From assembly GCF_001420605.1 (NCBI RefSeq), contig NZ_LJIZ01000027.1, positions 1-47,346 of the forward strand: a stretch of DNA of 47,346 nucleotides, given 5' to 3'. The notes beneath the pieces were generated by a model, which saw only the letters and a list, made by a program, of their open reading frames with translations, was not told the origin of the DNA and ran no database searches. This DNA comes from Bacillus sp. FJAT-25509. GTDB taxonomy: Bacteria > Bacillota > Bacilli > Bacillales > Bacillaceae_G. This document shows, piece by piece, positions 33,918 to 41,848 of the stretch. The translations under genes were made by a program, and so were the position numbers. Position 1 is the stretch's first letter, and each line of letters begins with the position of its first letter.

Positions 33918-34089
33918 ATTATTTACACATATATTAAAGATTTTGAGCTGCTAAATCGCGGCTTTTCTTTTGAAAATAAATCAATTTTTAAAACAGCTTA
34001 ACCTGAAATATAATTCAGGGCCTCTTAATACGAACAAATGACCTGATTGTACGTTCGCAAAAAATTTCATAAATTTTCTAAAAAACTAC

Positions 34090-34118
34090 TTACATTAGAA
34101 TGAGTGTTCGTGTATAAT
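34090..34118 (+). promoter_or_regulatory. Promoter with LexA-like site in the spacer
   Basis: TTACAT (34090), 17-bp spacer, TATAAT (34113-34118). The spacer contains AGAATGAGTGTTCG (34097-34110), which matches the Bacillus LexA/DinR consensus CGAAC-N4-GTTCG at 8 of its 10 fixed positions. A further CGAAC and CGTTCG lie at 34031 and 34052. Confidence 0.45.
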
Positions 34119-34216
34119 AAAAACATCCAAACAAAACAGAACATACAATCTTAAAAATTCAAGACAGTAATAGAATAAGAAAACTTAAAAGTAGAACAAA
34201 AAAGGAGATGTAAAAA

Positions 34217-34297
34217 ATGGAAATTATCATTTTATGTAGTGTCTTATTATCTTGGTGTATTTTAGAGGGTTTTAACAAATTTGTAGTAAATCGTTGA
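34217..34297 (+). CDS. 26-residue hydrophobic membrane peptide
   Basis: A 26-codon frame from ATG 34217 with a strong ribosome site, AAAGGAGATG. The product MEIIILCSVLLSWCILEGFN followed by KFVVNR is one transmembrane helix with a basic C-terminus. It has its own promoter about 100 bp upstream and a strong terminator downstream, in a gap that otherwise has no gene. Short single-helix peptides of this shape include type I toxins and SOS-induced membrane peptides, but no antitoxin RNA can be shown here. Confidence 0.5.
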   Translation: MEIIILCSVLLSWCILEGFNKFVVNR

Positions 34298-34371
34298 GAA
34301 CATGGAAAGTGCTTCTTTATATTACTTTAGAAAGGGTTAATTCTTATTCCTTACAACTTAATTCAAACAAA

Positions 34372-34412
34372 AAAAGTGCTCTTCTACTTTAAATAGATAA
34401 AAGAGCACTTTT
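34372..34412. terminator. Bidirectional terminator
   Basis: AAAAGTGCTCTT/AAGAGCACTTTT, 12-bp stem, between the converging 26-codon frame and the AbrB-like gene. Confidence 0.85.
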
Positions 34413-34421
34413 AGAGATATT

Positions 34422-34853
34422 TTATTTAGCTATGTATTCCTGCAATTCCTTAATAAGGATTTCTGCACCGTTTTTACTTACTACAATCTTTCCACTATCA
34501 AATGAGAAATTATTTTCATCAATAACTCCTGTTACCATACAAGCATTACTCGAAACAAATTGTTTTAGGATAATCCTTTGCTCCTCAATAAATACTTCAA
34601 ATGGTTCATATTTATTTAGATTTAACATTTTTCTTAATTCCTTTGGTAAAACAATTCTACCTAAGTCATCTAGTTTTCTTACAATTCCACTTAGACCGGA
34701 ATTTTCATCATATTTTGTAAGAATAATCATACCTTCTTCAAAATGAATTTCAAATGGAGCATTATTCTCTAAATTCATTGTATTTCTTAATTCTTTCGGT
34801 AGAACAATTCTTCCAAGATCGTCTAGTTTTCTAATAATTCCAGTTGATTTCAT
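34422..34853 (-). CDS. AbrB-family regulator with duplicated DNA-binding domain
   Basis: A 143-residue transition-state regulator homologue. Residues 1-49 (MKSTGIIRKLDDLGRIVLPK, ELRNTMNLENNAPFEIHFEE) and 54-100 (LSGIVRKLDDLGRIVLPKEL, RKMLNLNKYEPFEVFIEEQR) are two consecutive SpoVT-AbrB swapped-hairpin domains. They are followed by the AbrB C-terminal segment (ACMVTGVIDENNFSFDSGKI, then SKNGAEILIKELQEYI). Normal AbrB (about 94 residues) has one DNA-binding domain and forms tetramers. A single chain with two could build a pseudo-dimer. Start ATG 34853 follows GGGGAG at 9 nt. Expected to regulate post-exponential genes. Confidence 0.88.
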   Translation of the reverse strand: MKSTGIIRKLDDLGRIVLPKELRNTMNLENNAPFEIHFEEGMIILTKYDENSGLSGIVRKLDDLGRIVLPKELRKMLNLNKYEPFEVFIEEQRIILKQFVSSNACMVTGVIDENNFSFDSGKIVVSKNGAEILIKELQEYIAK

Positions 34854-35079
34854 ACTTGCAACTCCCCATTTATTTCTATCTCTTTATATACTCAATATAA
34901 TTCTCTCTATTTTTAAATTGAGTTTAGTATAATAATACCAAATTATTTTAATTTTCTCTCTACTTATATCGACTCATTTTTACTAATATTAATACAAATT
35001 AAAATAATTTTCTTGATTTTTTATATCTCTTGTTTTTTATTTTGGTAAATTATGTAAAATTTCTAAAAAGATTCAAAAA

Positions 35080-35131
35080 GAGATGAGTTAATCATTTGGT
35101 AACGAATTACCTTTAATTAACTCATCTCTCA
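35080..35131 (-). terminator. Terminator of the SASP gene
   Basis: GAGATGAGTTAAT/ATTAACTCATCTC, 13-bp stem with an inner GGTAA/TTACC, 12 bp after the SASP stop; the minus-strand tail is CTTTTTG. Confidence 0.8.
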
Positions 35132-35142
35132 ATTTAAATCTA

Positions 35143-35343
35143 TTATCTTGAATAGCCACCGAGACTTTGTTCAGCCATTTGAACTAAACGTTTTGTAATC
35201 TCTCCACCTACTGAACCATTTGCACGAGACGTTGAATCTGGACCTAAATGTACTCCAAATTCTGTTGCAATTTCATACTTCATCTGATCGATTGCAGATT
35301 CAGCATTTGGTGAAACATATTGATTTGAAGATCTGTTTGCCAT
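35143..35343 (-). CDS. Alpha/beta-type small acid-soluble spore protein
   Basis: A 66-residue [26 protein letters not shown] contains the T-E-F-G site: GPR protease cleaves within E-(F/I)-G during germination. [20 protein letters not shown] is the DNA-binding hallmark. It saturates spore DNA and protects it from UV. Start ATG 35343 follows AAAGGGG. The promoter matches the forespore sigma-G consensus and a strong terminator follows, so it is a monocistronic late-sporulation gene. Confidence 0.97.
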   Translation of the reverse strand: MANRSSNQYVSPNAESAIDQMKYEIATEFGVHLGPDSTSRANGSVGGEITKRLVQMAEQSLGGYSR

Positions 35344-35395
35344 GATATGTAGCCCCTTTAATAAAATTTTCTGATATAAACTATCAGATTGCTGT

Positions 35396-35425
35396 TAGTA
35401 TTTCATATTGAATTTAAAATATTCA
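35396..35425 (-). promoter_or_regulatory. SigG-type promoter of the SASP gene
   Basis: TGAATA (35420-35425), 17-bp spacer, AATACTA (35396-35402), minus strand. The SigG consensus is TGnATA-N17/18-CATnnTA. Confidence 0.75.
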
Positions 35426-35655
35426 TCATATAAATATTTCTGCAACTTTTTGAATGTTTCATCCGAAAGTTTATAGCAAATAAAGTTTCTCTAGATTTTT
35501 GAAATACAATTTCAACTGCAAAGATTGTCAGATTATTTCCCAAAAAATAAATTAATTGATAAATATGATTGCATCAATAGCTAATCACACTTAAACAGAA
35601 CTCCCATATATTATATTAGTATAATTCATTTTTTCTGAAAGGTAGGTGTGACAAA

Positions 35656-36594
35656 ATGAAAGTAGATGGTATTTTTGAAGGAGGAGGAGTTCGAGGAATC
35701 GGACATGTTGGAGCTATTTGCGCTTTAGAAGAAGAAGGTTATGAATGGGCACGTTTGGCAGGCACTTCTGCTGGTGCTATTGTTGCTGCTCTTCTAGCAA
35801 GTGGTTATACAGGGAAAGAATTAAAGGAAATTATGGATCATCTAGATTATAAGAAATTTATTACAAAAACATGGTTGCACTTTATTCCTTTAATCGGATT
35901 AGGATTAAATATCTTATTTAAAAATGGGTTATATAAAAATGAATTTGAAGAAGAATGGTTAGAAGCTTTATTATCAAAAAAAGGAATTCGCTATTTCGAT
36001 GATTTAGAAGAAGGAAAATTAAAAATTATTATTTCAGATATTAGTAATGGTAAAATGGTCGTTTTACCTGATGACCTACCTGATTATGGCTTATCAGCAA
36101 AAGATATAACCATTTCTCAAGCCGTTAGAATGAGTGGTACAATTCCATTCTTCTTTCAACCAATTAAACTAAAAACTCCTAATTTTAATTACCCAATTTT
36201 AATTGTTGATGGCGGAATCTTAAGCAATTTTCCAATTTGGATTTTCGATGATCACCAAGAATGGCCAACTTTTGGTTTTCGTTTAATAGATAATGAAATT
36301 ATTGGAAAACCTCAGGATGGTCATAATCCAATCTCATTCTATAAATCAATATTTATAACGATGAGACAAGCACACGACCTTCGACATCTAACAAAAGAAG
36401 TAAATGAACGAACAATAAAAATCCAAACTGGTGAAATATCAAGCACAGATTTCAATTTAACAAAAAAAGAAAAGGAACTACTTTTCACTAATGGATACCA
36501 AGCAGCAAAAAAATTCCTTGGAACTTGGGATTTTGAAAAGTTTAAGCATAACTATCCACCTGAACCGTACTGTCATAAGGTGGACAATCTGTAA
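35656..36594 (+). CDS. Patatin-like phospholipase
   Basis: A 312-residue protein with the patatin signature: oxyanion loop FEGGGVRGIGHVGAICALEE at the N-terminus, nucleophile in LAGTSAGAIVAAL (G-x-S-x-G) and the catalytic Asp in LIVDGGILSNFPIW (D-G-G). It should be a cytoplasmic lipid acyl hydrolase using a Ser-Asp dyad. There is no signal peptide. Size and layout match the small bacterial patatins of the RssA/YlbK type. Start ATG 35656 follows AAAGGTAGGTGTG. A single gene ended by a terminator. Confidence 0.92.
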   Translation: MKVDGIFEGGGVRGIGHVGAICALEEEGYEWARLAGTSAGAIVAALLASGYTGKELKEIMDHLDYKKFITKTWLHFIPLIGLGLNILFKNGLYKNEFEEEWLEALLSKKGIRYFDDLEEGKLKIIISDISNGKMVVLPDDLPDYGLSAKDITISQAVRMSGTIPFFFQPIKLKTPNFNYPILIVDGGILSNFPIWIFDDHQEWPTFGFRLIDNEIIGKPQDGHNPISFYKSIFITMRQAHDLRHLTKEVNERTIKIQTGEISSTDFNLTKKEKELLFTNGYQAAKKFLGTWDFEKFKHNYPPEPYCHKVDNL

Positions 36595-36600
36595 TAACTA

Positions 36601-36650
36601 AAAAAACGCAATCTTTTCTAGATATTCATAGAAAAGATTACGTTTTTTTG
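36601..36650. terminator. Bidirectional terminator
   Basis: AAAAAACG-AATCTTTTCTA pairs with TAGAAAAGATTACGTTTTTT; between the patatin gene and the converging anti-sigma gene. Confidence 0.88.
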
Positions 36651-36680
36651 TTTTTCCTATTTTTAGTCCGTTAGGTTATC

Positions 36681-37994
36681 TCATTTAATCCTTATTTTCG
36701 CATCTCCTTGAATATATTCAGGATAAAACGCCAGCTTAAGCTTTAATGGATTAACGTAATCTTTAGTAGAAATTGTTATTCCTACTACTTGCTTACCACC
36801 ATCATCATATTCTTGAGATTCTGAGCTAGTTTGAACTACTTTTCCATTAGCATCAAAAATTGATTCAACCAATGAGTAATGAAATTCTTTTTTTGTATTT
36901 AAGGTGAACTTCAATTCTGATTCTTCTTTTTTTAAGTCAGTTAAATAATTTCCTTTTGGCTGTTTAAGAATTTGTTGTTTCTCAGTATCAACTAATATAT
37001 ATTCTTCATCCTTATCAACTGCCTGTAGCTTATTAATAACCAAATATAATTCTTTTGGATCTTTAAAGTAATTACTCTGTAAATAGATAATTCGTTCATT
37101 ATCGCTAAGAATATTGGCAGTAGTTCCATTTGTTATTTTAGACCATACTTCGCCATTTTGATCAAGAAGTTCAAATTCAGTAAAATCTAGTATTTTCTTA
37201 GTATTATTTGGATCCATTTTTACTTGTACAGCTACACGGAGAGGATAAACTGTAACTTTTTTAATTGTTATCTTTTGCCCTTCAATCGTTACTGTTTTAT
37301 TTAGTTCGTATATTTGTTTTGTTTTTTCTAGATTTTTTAAAGAGAATGGAATAGAAAATTGCTCTGAAACCTCCTTACTCTTTATCTTTAAATCTAAGTT
37401 AAAGTCTTTTTGCTCGTTTGTTTTCTGAAAAAAATATTCAATCTTACTAGTATAAGTATTTAACTCATCTTCTACTGGAAGATCAAATGATGAAGAATGT
37501 TCTGGCAATTCTTCACCATTACTTGGTTTGAGACTCACTTCTTTTAAAGTAAAATTATGTTGTGTCTCTTTTGCATCAATCGTGTAAAAAATCACTATCC
37601 CTTGCTCATCAGCAATTACTGAATCAATCGTTACCTTAATTCCGCTTTTCTCTTGTGAAATATTAATTTCTTGAGCATATTTATTTTCTACAGCTGATAT
37701 TAGTCCCTTATCATTACGAATAAGTTTAACGATTTTCTCCATACCTGGAATATTTGTTAAATAATCAGCAAAGGTTGGCGATACACGAATACTTGTAAGA
37801 AATCCCAATAGAAGAATAGCAGCTGCAACAATAGACCAGATCTTAGATTTCCGTCTCGGTTTAGTTACTAACTTAGTTTCTTTAGCTTTTTGAAATCCAA
37901 TTTGTATAGCCTCATCAATTTCATCAATAGGTAACCCGATGTTTTCGTATTTTTCTTTCAACTTTTTTAGTTCATTTTCTTCTTTTTCAAACAC
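36681..37994 (-). CDS. Membrane anti-sigma factor, DUF4179-like
   Basis: A 437-residue protein: cytoplasmic N-terminal helical part (EENELKKLKEKYENIGLPID), one transmembrane helix at about 60-80 (IWSIVAAAILLLGFLTSIRV) and a large outer domain. The stretch after the membrane helix, SPTFADYLTNIPGMEKIVKL, is the DUF4179 signature seen in putative anti-sigma factors next to ECF sigma genes. It should hold the sigma factor at the membrane until an envelope signal acts. The start GTG 37994 is 9 nt after AAGGAG and overlaps the sigma stop codon by 8 nt, so the two are coupled. Confidence 0.82.
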   Translation of the reverse strand: MFEKEENELKKLKEKYENIGLPIDEIDEAIQIGFQKAKETKLVTKPRRKSKIWSIVAAAILLLGFLTSIRVSPTFADYLTNIPGMEKIVKLIRNDKGLISAVENKYAQEINISQEKSGIKVTIDSVIADEQGIVIFYTIDAKETQHNFTLKEVSLKPSNGEELPEHSSSFDLPVEDELNTYTSKIEYFFQKTNEQKDFNLDLKIKSKEVSEQFSIPFSLKNLEKTKQIYELNKTVTIEGQKITIKKVTVYPLRVAVQVKMDPNNTKKILDFTEFELLDQNGEVWSKITNGTTANILSDNERIIYLQSNYFKDPKELYLVINKLQAVDKDEEYILVDTEKQQILKQPKGNYLTDLKKEESELKFTLNTKKEFHYSLVESIFDANGKVVQTSSESQEYDDGGKQVVGITISTKDYVNPLKLKLAFYPEYIQGDAKIRIK

Positions 37995-38508
37995 GGCCTT
38001 TTTCTCCTTTCTCTTCAAGGATTCCTCTTAATGATTTCAATGCTTTATTCAACCAAGTCTTTACTGTACCTTCCGGACGATTCCACATAATTGCAATATC
38101 TTTGATTTTGATATCGTGAAAATATTTTAAATGTAATAGCTGTCGCTGTGCATCATCAAGCCTGGACATTGCTTCTTCTATTTCAATAAAGTTATAGTCT
38201 TCATTCGTACCTAGTTGTGAAATATATTCATCATCGAATGTTACTCTATTATTCTTCTTTATATAATCCTGACAGTAATTAATCATTATCCGAATAAGCC
38301 ATGTTTTTACATAACTTGGTTCTCTTATTGTTTTTATGTTTTGATAGGCTCTAAAGGTTACTTCTTGAATTGCTTCAATTGCCTCATCTTTATTCTTCAA
38401 GTAAGCTAGCGCAGTTTTATATAATGGCAACTTATGCTCATGCATAATTGATAAAAATGCTTGCTCATCTCCTTTGATAGCCCTTTCCACTAGACTATGA
38501 TCCTGCAA
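37987..38508 (-). CDS. ECF RNA polymerase sigma factor
   Basis: A 173-residue sigma-70 family ECF factor. Region 2 runs LVERAIKGDEQAFLSIMHEH, LAYLKNKDEAIEAIQEVTFR, AYQNI and VKTWLIRIMINYCQDYIKK. Region 4 runs LDDAQRQLLHLKYFHDIKIK and DIAIMWNRPEGTVKTWLNKA. It resembles the SigV/SigM/SigX group. The start is TTG 38508, 8 nt after GGAGG; the ATG at 38523 is itself the ribosome site (ATGGAGGG). It forms a coupled pair with the anti-sigma and is preceded by a promoter of the type ECF factors recognise, implying autoregulation. Confidence 0.9.
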   Translation of the reverse strand: MQDHSLVERAIKGDEQAFLSIMHEHKLPLYKTALAYLKNKDEAIEAIQEVTFRAYQNIKTIREPSYVKTWLIRIMINYCQDYIKKNNRVTFDDEYISQLGTNEDYNFIEIEEAMSRLDDAQRQLLHLKYFHDIKIKDIAIMWNRPEGTVKTWLNKALKSLRGILEEKGEKGRV

Positions 38509-38540
38509 TCTCAATCCCTCCATCTCGGTGTTCTATACAT

Positions 38541-38568
38541 TAGACTCCTGAGAGCTAAAAAAGTTTTA
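38541..38568 (-). promoter_or_regulatory. Candidate ECF (autoregulatory) promoter
   Basis: TAAAAC (38563-38568), 16-bp spacer, AGTCTA (38541-38546), minus strand. The consensus for Bacillus ECF sigmas is near TGAAAC-N16-CGTCTA. Ends about 30 bp before the sigma start codon. Confidence 0.6.
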
Positions 38569-38593
38569 ATAATTTTTAATTTTCCCCATAAAA

Positions 38594-38654
38594 AATTCCC
38601 CCTATAGTAGACAGTACAGCACATTTCTTTTAACTGTCTACTATAAGGGGATTA
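38594..38654 (-). terminator. Long hairpin terminator, second copy of the repeated element
   Basis: CCCCTTATAGTAGACAGT pairs with ACTGTCTACTATAGGGG and is followed on the minus strand by AATTTTTTATGGGGA. It is nearly the same sequence as the plus-strand hairpin at 19574-19637 and terminates the secreted-protein gene at 38702. Confidence 0.8.
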
Positions 38655-38701
38655 TTAGAACTTTTATGACACCCTCTTTTTTAACTTTATTTTTTATTTA
38701 A

Positions 38702-39172
38702 TTATATGGTTTCTTGCCAATAGGATTTTATCAATTTTGTCCTATTAGAATCTGAATATACATAAACATTATGGCGAATTACTCTCGTTTTTCCAGAATA
38801 TCTTACTTGCATAATATCTTTTGTATAAAGAATAGGTCTAGAGCTTGAAAGAAATGATACAGGTGTTGCAGCAACACCTGCGAAAGCTGCTGGAGCAAAA
38901 TATACTCCGAGAGATATAGAAGCGACTGAAGCTATTTGAATAGAAAAATCCAGTCCAGATTTATTTTGTATTTTTCCATAGGCCGTTCCAACATAACTAT
39001 ATTGTGTTCCTCCTGTTTCAATAGCAACACTTCGACTAGTTATAGGAGATGTTATTTGTTCAATAGGTGTAATTTGAATGTTGTCATTTGTATCAGTCGA
39101 CTCTGCAAATGATACACTTGCTGAGCTGAGAGTAATAGCAGTTGCTAAAGTTGAAACTAAAATTTTTTTCAT
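38702..39172 (-). CDS. Secreted protein, unknown function
   Basis: A 156-residue exported protein. Signal peptide MKKILVSTLATAITLSSASV with cleavage near SFA-ES. The mature part is polar at first (STDTNDNIQITPIEQI), with a hydrophobic Ala/Ser stretch in the middle (IASVASISLGVYFAPAAFAG) and a basic beta-rich end (IMQVRYSGKTRVIRHNVYVY). I do not recognise the family. Start ATG 39172 is 8 nt after AAGGAG; an in-frame GTG at 39181 is too close to that site. A terminator follows. Confidence 0.7.
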   Translation of the reverse strand: MKKILVSTLATAITLSSASVSFAESTDTNDNIQITPIEQITSPITSRSVAIETGGTQYSYVGTAYGKIQNKSGLDFSIQIASVASISLGVYFAPAAFAGVAATPVSFLSSSRPILYTKDIMQVRYSGKTRVIRHNVYVYSDSNRTKLIKSYWQETI

Positions 39173-39822
39173 ATCTAACACTCCTTATCTTTTAGAGATG
39201 TTCTTTTTTTGTTTAGGAAAAAAATGCCAAATAAACAAATTACTCAACTTTCGTACATAGAGAAACCTAATGATCCCTTGAATCTCCTTAATTCTCTGAA
39301 TTGATTAGAAAATAACTTAACAAATTATCTACCAAAACGATCACCTCTTTACATTATTATTAATGTCTTAAATTATAGTAATCTGAGGAATTAATTCAGT
39401 GGGATTTTTATGAATATTTTAGTAAAACTTTACAAATTTTTACCTTAAAAAGAACCTTTGGTGAAGATTGAATATTTTTCAGTATAATTTAAGAAAATAC
39501 TTACTAATAGAATCATAGTTTGTTGCATTTTTATAAGTTCCAATAGCAGTAAATGCGACTATTTGAAAAAATGAAAAAAAGTTCACAATAATGACAATGA
39601 GTTTTGGTAAATTTTACTTTTTAAATGTTAAGATAATTTCGTAAACGTTTACTAAAAAAATTAGGACACAGTTATAAAAAAGTGTAATTCAATTTTAACT
39701 TCCGCGGTAACTGGTGTAGGGAGTGTGACCTTTCCTATAAAATTTAATAAATATTTAAAATGACTGGTGCTATTTTATTTAATGTCATAGCAACAACCAA
39801 TTTGAAACAGGAGGATAATATT
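39173..39822. other. Intergenic region, 650 bp
   Basis: The longest gene-poor gap here. On the minus strand a fine ribosome site (AAAGAGGTGATC, near 39344) precedes a 15-codon TTG frame, probably chance. A perfect palindrome GTAAACGTTTAC (39641-39652) looks like a LacI/CcpA-class operator (cre-like). The rest is AT-rich without recognisable genes. Confidence 0.4.
39641..39652. promoter_or_regulatory. cre-like palindrome
   Basis: GTAAACGTTTAC matches the core of the CcpA site TGWAANCGNTNWCA except for the outermost bases. It lies 170 bp upstream of the small gene at 39823. Confidence 0.3.
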
Positions 39823-40032
39823 ATGAAATTAGCAAAAAAATTATTAATCATAACTTCATACATAATGTTTACGGTATTGATTGTTGTTGGTCCAGAGTTT
39901 CCTAAGTATAAATTGTATGTTCTTTTGCTACAGGTATTATTTTTTTGTACAGGTCCATTATTATTAATATTTTTAGATTGGAAGAAAAAAAGAAATAAAG
40001 AGAAGGCTAATATCAAAGGTAAATCGGAGTGA
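39823..40032 (+). CDS. 69-residue two-helix membrane protein
   Basis: ATG 39823, eight nt after CAGGAGG, gives a 69-residue protein with helices at about 7-24 and 30-48 and a strongly basic tail (LDWKKKRNKEKANIKGKSE). The longer frame from 39760 lacks a ribosome site and crosses this one. No family is recognised. Confidence 0.6.
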   Translation: MKLAKKLLIITSYIMFTVLIVVGPEFPKYKLYVLLLQVLFFCTGPLLLIFLDWKKKRNKEKANIKGKSE

Positions 40033-40213
40033 AATGGAATGGTTATACGGTAGTGGATCCATGGAGTTAAATTAGAATTTATATAGTTGCAGCTTTCTTG
40101 TTATTTAAGTTTCCTGATGAAAATAGTACTATTGGGTTCGTCTGTTGCCACCCCACCAACAAGTAAGGACATAGGAATTACATATGCGTTAAAGCCGACC
40201 GCCATTTTGTTGT

Positions 40214-40238
40214 ATAAAAAAAGCTACCGAAGCAGCTT
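40214..40238 (-). terminator. Terminator with UUCG loop
   Basis: Minus strand AAGCTGC TTCG GTAGCTT followed by T7; downstream of the ankyrin gene. Confidence 0.85.
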
Positions 40239-40246
40239 AAAGGTGG

Positions 40247-40270
40247 TTCAACTATTGCATGCGTTAATTG
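40247..40270. repeat. Dispersed inverted repeat copy
   Basis: TTCAACTATTGCATGCGTTA followed by ATTG, between the ankyrin gene stop codon and its terminator. Confidence 0.55.
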
Positions 40271-40305
40271 CATTAGCATTTATAAAAGATCTGGAATTTT
40301 TATTT

Positions 40306-41607
40306 TTATTTGTCTAACTTAAGCAATTCCATAGAACGCTCTGAGGAAACTTCAAAAGCAGCATCATAAGGTGTTTTGCCATTGCTCTCAATTGTCTTAT
40401 CAGCACCTTTTCCAAGTAAATATTCAACCATTTTTACTTCTTCTGTGGACCCTGCTGCATAATAAAGTGCTGTGTAGCCTTCTTTATCTTTTAGATTAAT
40501 ATCCATTTTCTTTTCCTCTATTAGATATTTTAACAAAGGTAAATTATTTTGACGGGCTGCAATTGTTAAGACATGTCCGTAATTTGTACTGACATTAAAA
40601 TCTACATTAGGTAAAGTGTCTAAGAATCTAAAGATTTCAAGAACTCCTTCATTTGCCTCACTCTTTGGAATGGAACTCATGCTATCTGGTTGAGAATAAG
40701 CAAGTTCCAATATAGGCATCATTCCTTTAGGCGTTGCATCTGTCATTTGCTCAACATAATTTATATCTGCTCCTTGTTTAATCAACAATTTCGCCAATTC
40801 TAAATCATCTTTATTATAGTAAGCAAATACTTCTGTTAAAGGAGAATTGGCCGTCCCTTTTACTTGAACTGGTTTAGCACCATTTTCCAAAAGTAGTTTT
40901 ACTATTTTTAGATTTGATTTTTCGCACGCAACATAAAGGGGGCTTTCAGGGAAAATTACCCCTTCTTGTTGTGATGCTGTATCAGTTCTATTCAAGTTTA
41001 TCCCAGAATCAATGTACCTTTTAATTTGTTTGATATTATTTTTCCGAATAGCTTCATTTAAATTTTCTATTTTCTTTGTATCCCCACCAGCTTTTTGATT
41101 GGTATTATAGCCAATCAGCGAGATCACAACAAGCGTTATGACTGTTCCAACTATTATTTTAGTAGGTGTTTTTGCATTTTGTAGTAGTTTTTTGTTTAAA
41201 AGGAGTACTTTTTGAATCTTCGTCATTTTCCTCATTTCTTTAAGACTAATAACAAGAAATACCATATGTGCAATTGTAAAAGTAATTGATACCAGTATAA
41301 AAAAATCTGGAACATTCTTTATCAATCCAAAAAAAGCATAAGATCCTTCAACATCACCAAAATCAGGAAGAATTATATTTGCGAGAAAATAAAATCCATT
41401 TGTTAAAATTAAAGGTTTCATGTTTTGAACAGAATTAATTTTAAAACACTTCGATACATATAAGAAGTTAATAATAGTTAATGCGATCGTATATGGTACG
41501 AATAATGTTAAGGCAAATACTCTTAACCAACCCATATTAAATAAGAATGATGACGCTACCAAAACTAAATTCACTAACAAACTGAAGTAAACAATTGTCT
41601 TTTTCAT
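40306..41607 (-). CDS. Membrane protein with C-terminal ankyrin repeats
   Basis: A 433-residue protein. The first 170 residues contain about five transmembrane helices (among them FFILVSITFTIAHMVFLVIS and IIVGTVITLVVISLIGY). From about residue 180 the chain is ankyrin repeats: NLNEAIRKNNIKQIKRYIDS, SPLYVACEKSNLKIVKLLLE, DLELAKLLIKQGADINYVEQ, VLTIAARQNNLPLLKYLIEE and YTALYYAAGSTEEVKMVEYL. Ankyrin repeats bind proteins; their side of the membrane is not certain. Start ATG 41607 follows AAAGGAAAG. The partner is unknown. Confidence 0.8.
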   Translation of the reverse strand: MKKTIVYFSLLVNLVLVASSFLFNMGWLRVFALTLFVPYTIALTIINFLYVSKCFKINSVQNMKPLILTNGFYFLANIILPDFGDVEGSYAFFGLIKNVPDFFILVSITFTIAHMVFLVISLKEMRKMTKIQKVLLLNKKLLQNAKTPTKIIVGTVITLVVISLIGYNTNQKAGGDTKKIENLNEAIRKNNIKQIKRYIDSGINLNRTDTASQQEGVIFPESPLYVACEKSNLKIVKLLLENGAKPVQVKGTANSPLTEVFAYYNKDDLELAKLLIKQGADINYVEQMTDATPKGMMPILELAYSQPDSMSSIPKSEANEGVLEIFRFLDTLPNVDFNVSTNYGHVLTIAARQNNLPLLKYLIEEKKMDINLKDKEGYTALYYAAGSTEEVKMVEYLLGKGADKTIESNGKTPYDAAFEVSSERSMELLKLDK

Positions 41608-41794
41608 TTTTTCTTCTTTCCTTTTGTTTAATCATGGAGAGTAAATGAAATATAAGAAGTATTTCATTAATTATTATTATGCATGAAAACCCTATATTAC
41701 GGAACAGAAACTATTCTCAATTTTAACAATATCCCTTCGTGATGCAATGTCAAAAGCAAAAATAATATTGAATTAAACTGCCACATAGATAAAT

Positions 41795-41840
41795 AAAAAT
41801 AGCAGCGAATGGCTGCTATTTTTATTCAACTAGTTTTGAA
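41795..41840. terminator. Bidirectional terminator plus short repeat copy
   Basis: AAAAATAGCAGC GAATG GCTGCTATTTTT, 12-bp stem, followed by TTCAACTAGTTTTGAA (41825-41840), a shortened form of the dispersed repeat. It lies 8 bp beyond the zinc-finger gene stop. Confidence 0.8.
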
Positions 41841-41848
41841 ATATAATT

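Larger units (their letters stand above)
40033..40305. other. Intergenic region with terminator and repeat
   Basis: Contains the ankyrin gene terminator (40214-40238) and an inverted-repeat copy (40247-40270). Short open frames on both strands between 40080 and 40200 lack ribosome sites and may be gene remnants; nothing identifiable. Confidence 0.4.

Noticed and set aside
39285-39345. 15-codon TTG frame after AAAGAGGTGATC, minus strand
   Set aside because: Good ribosome site but too short to judge and no terminator or promoter linked to it.
40080-40200. Short frames on both strands (minus frame beginning MAVGFNAYVI)
   Set aside because: No ribosome site and no recognisable family; at best a remnant.
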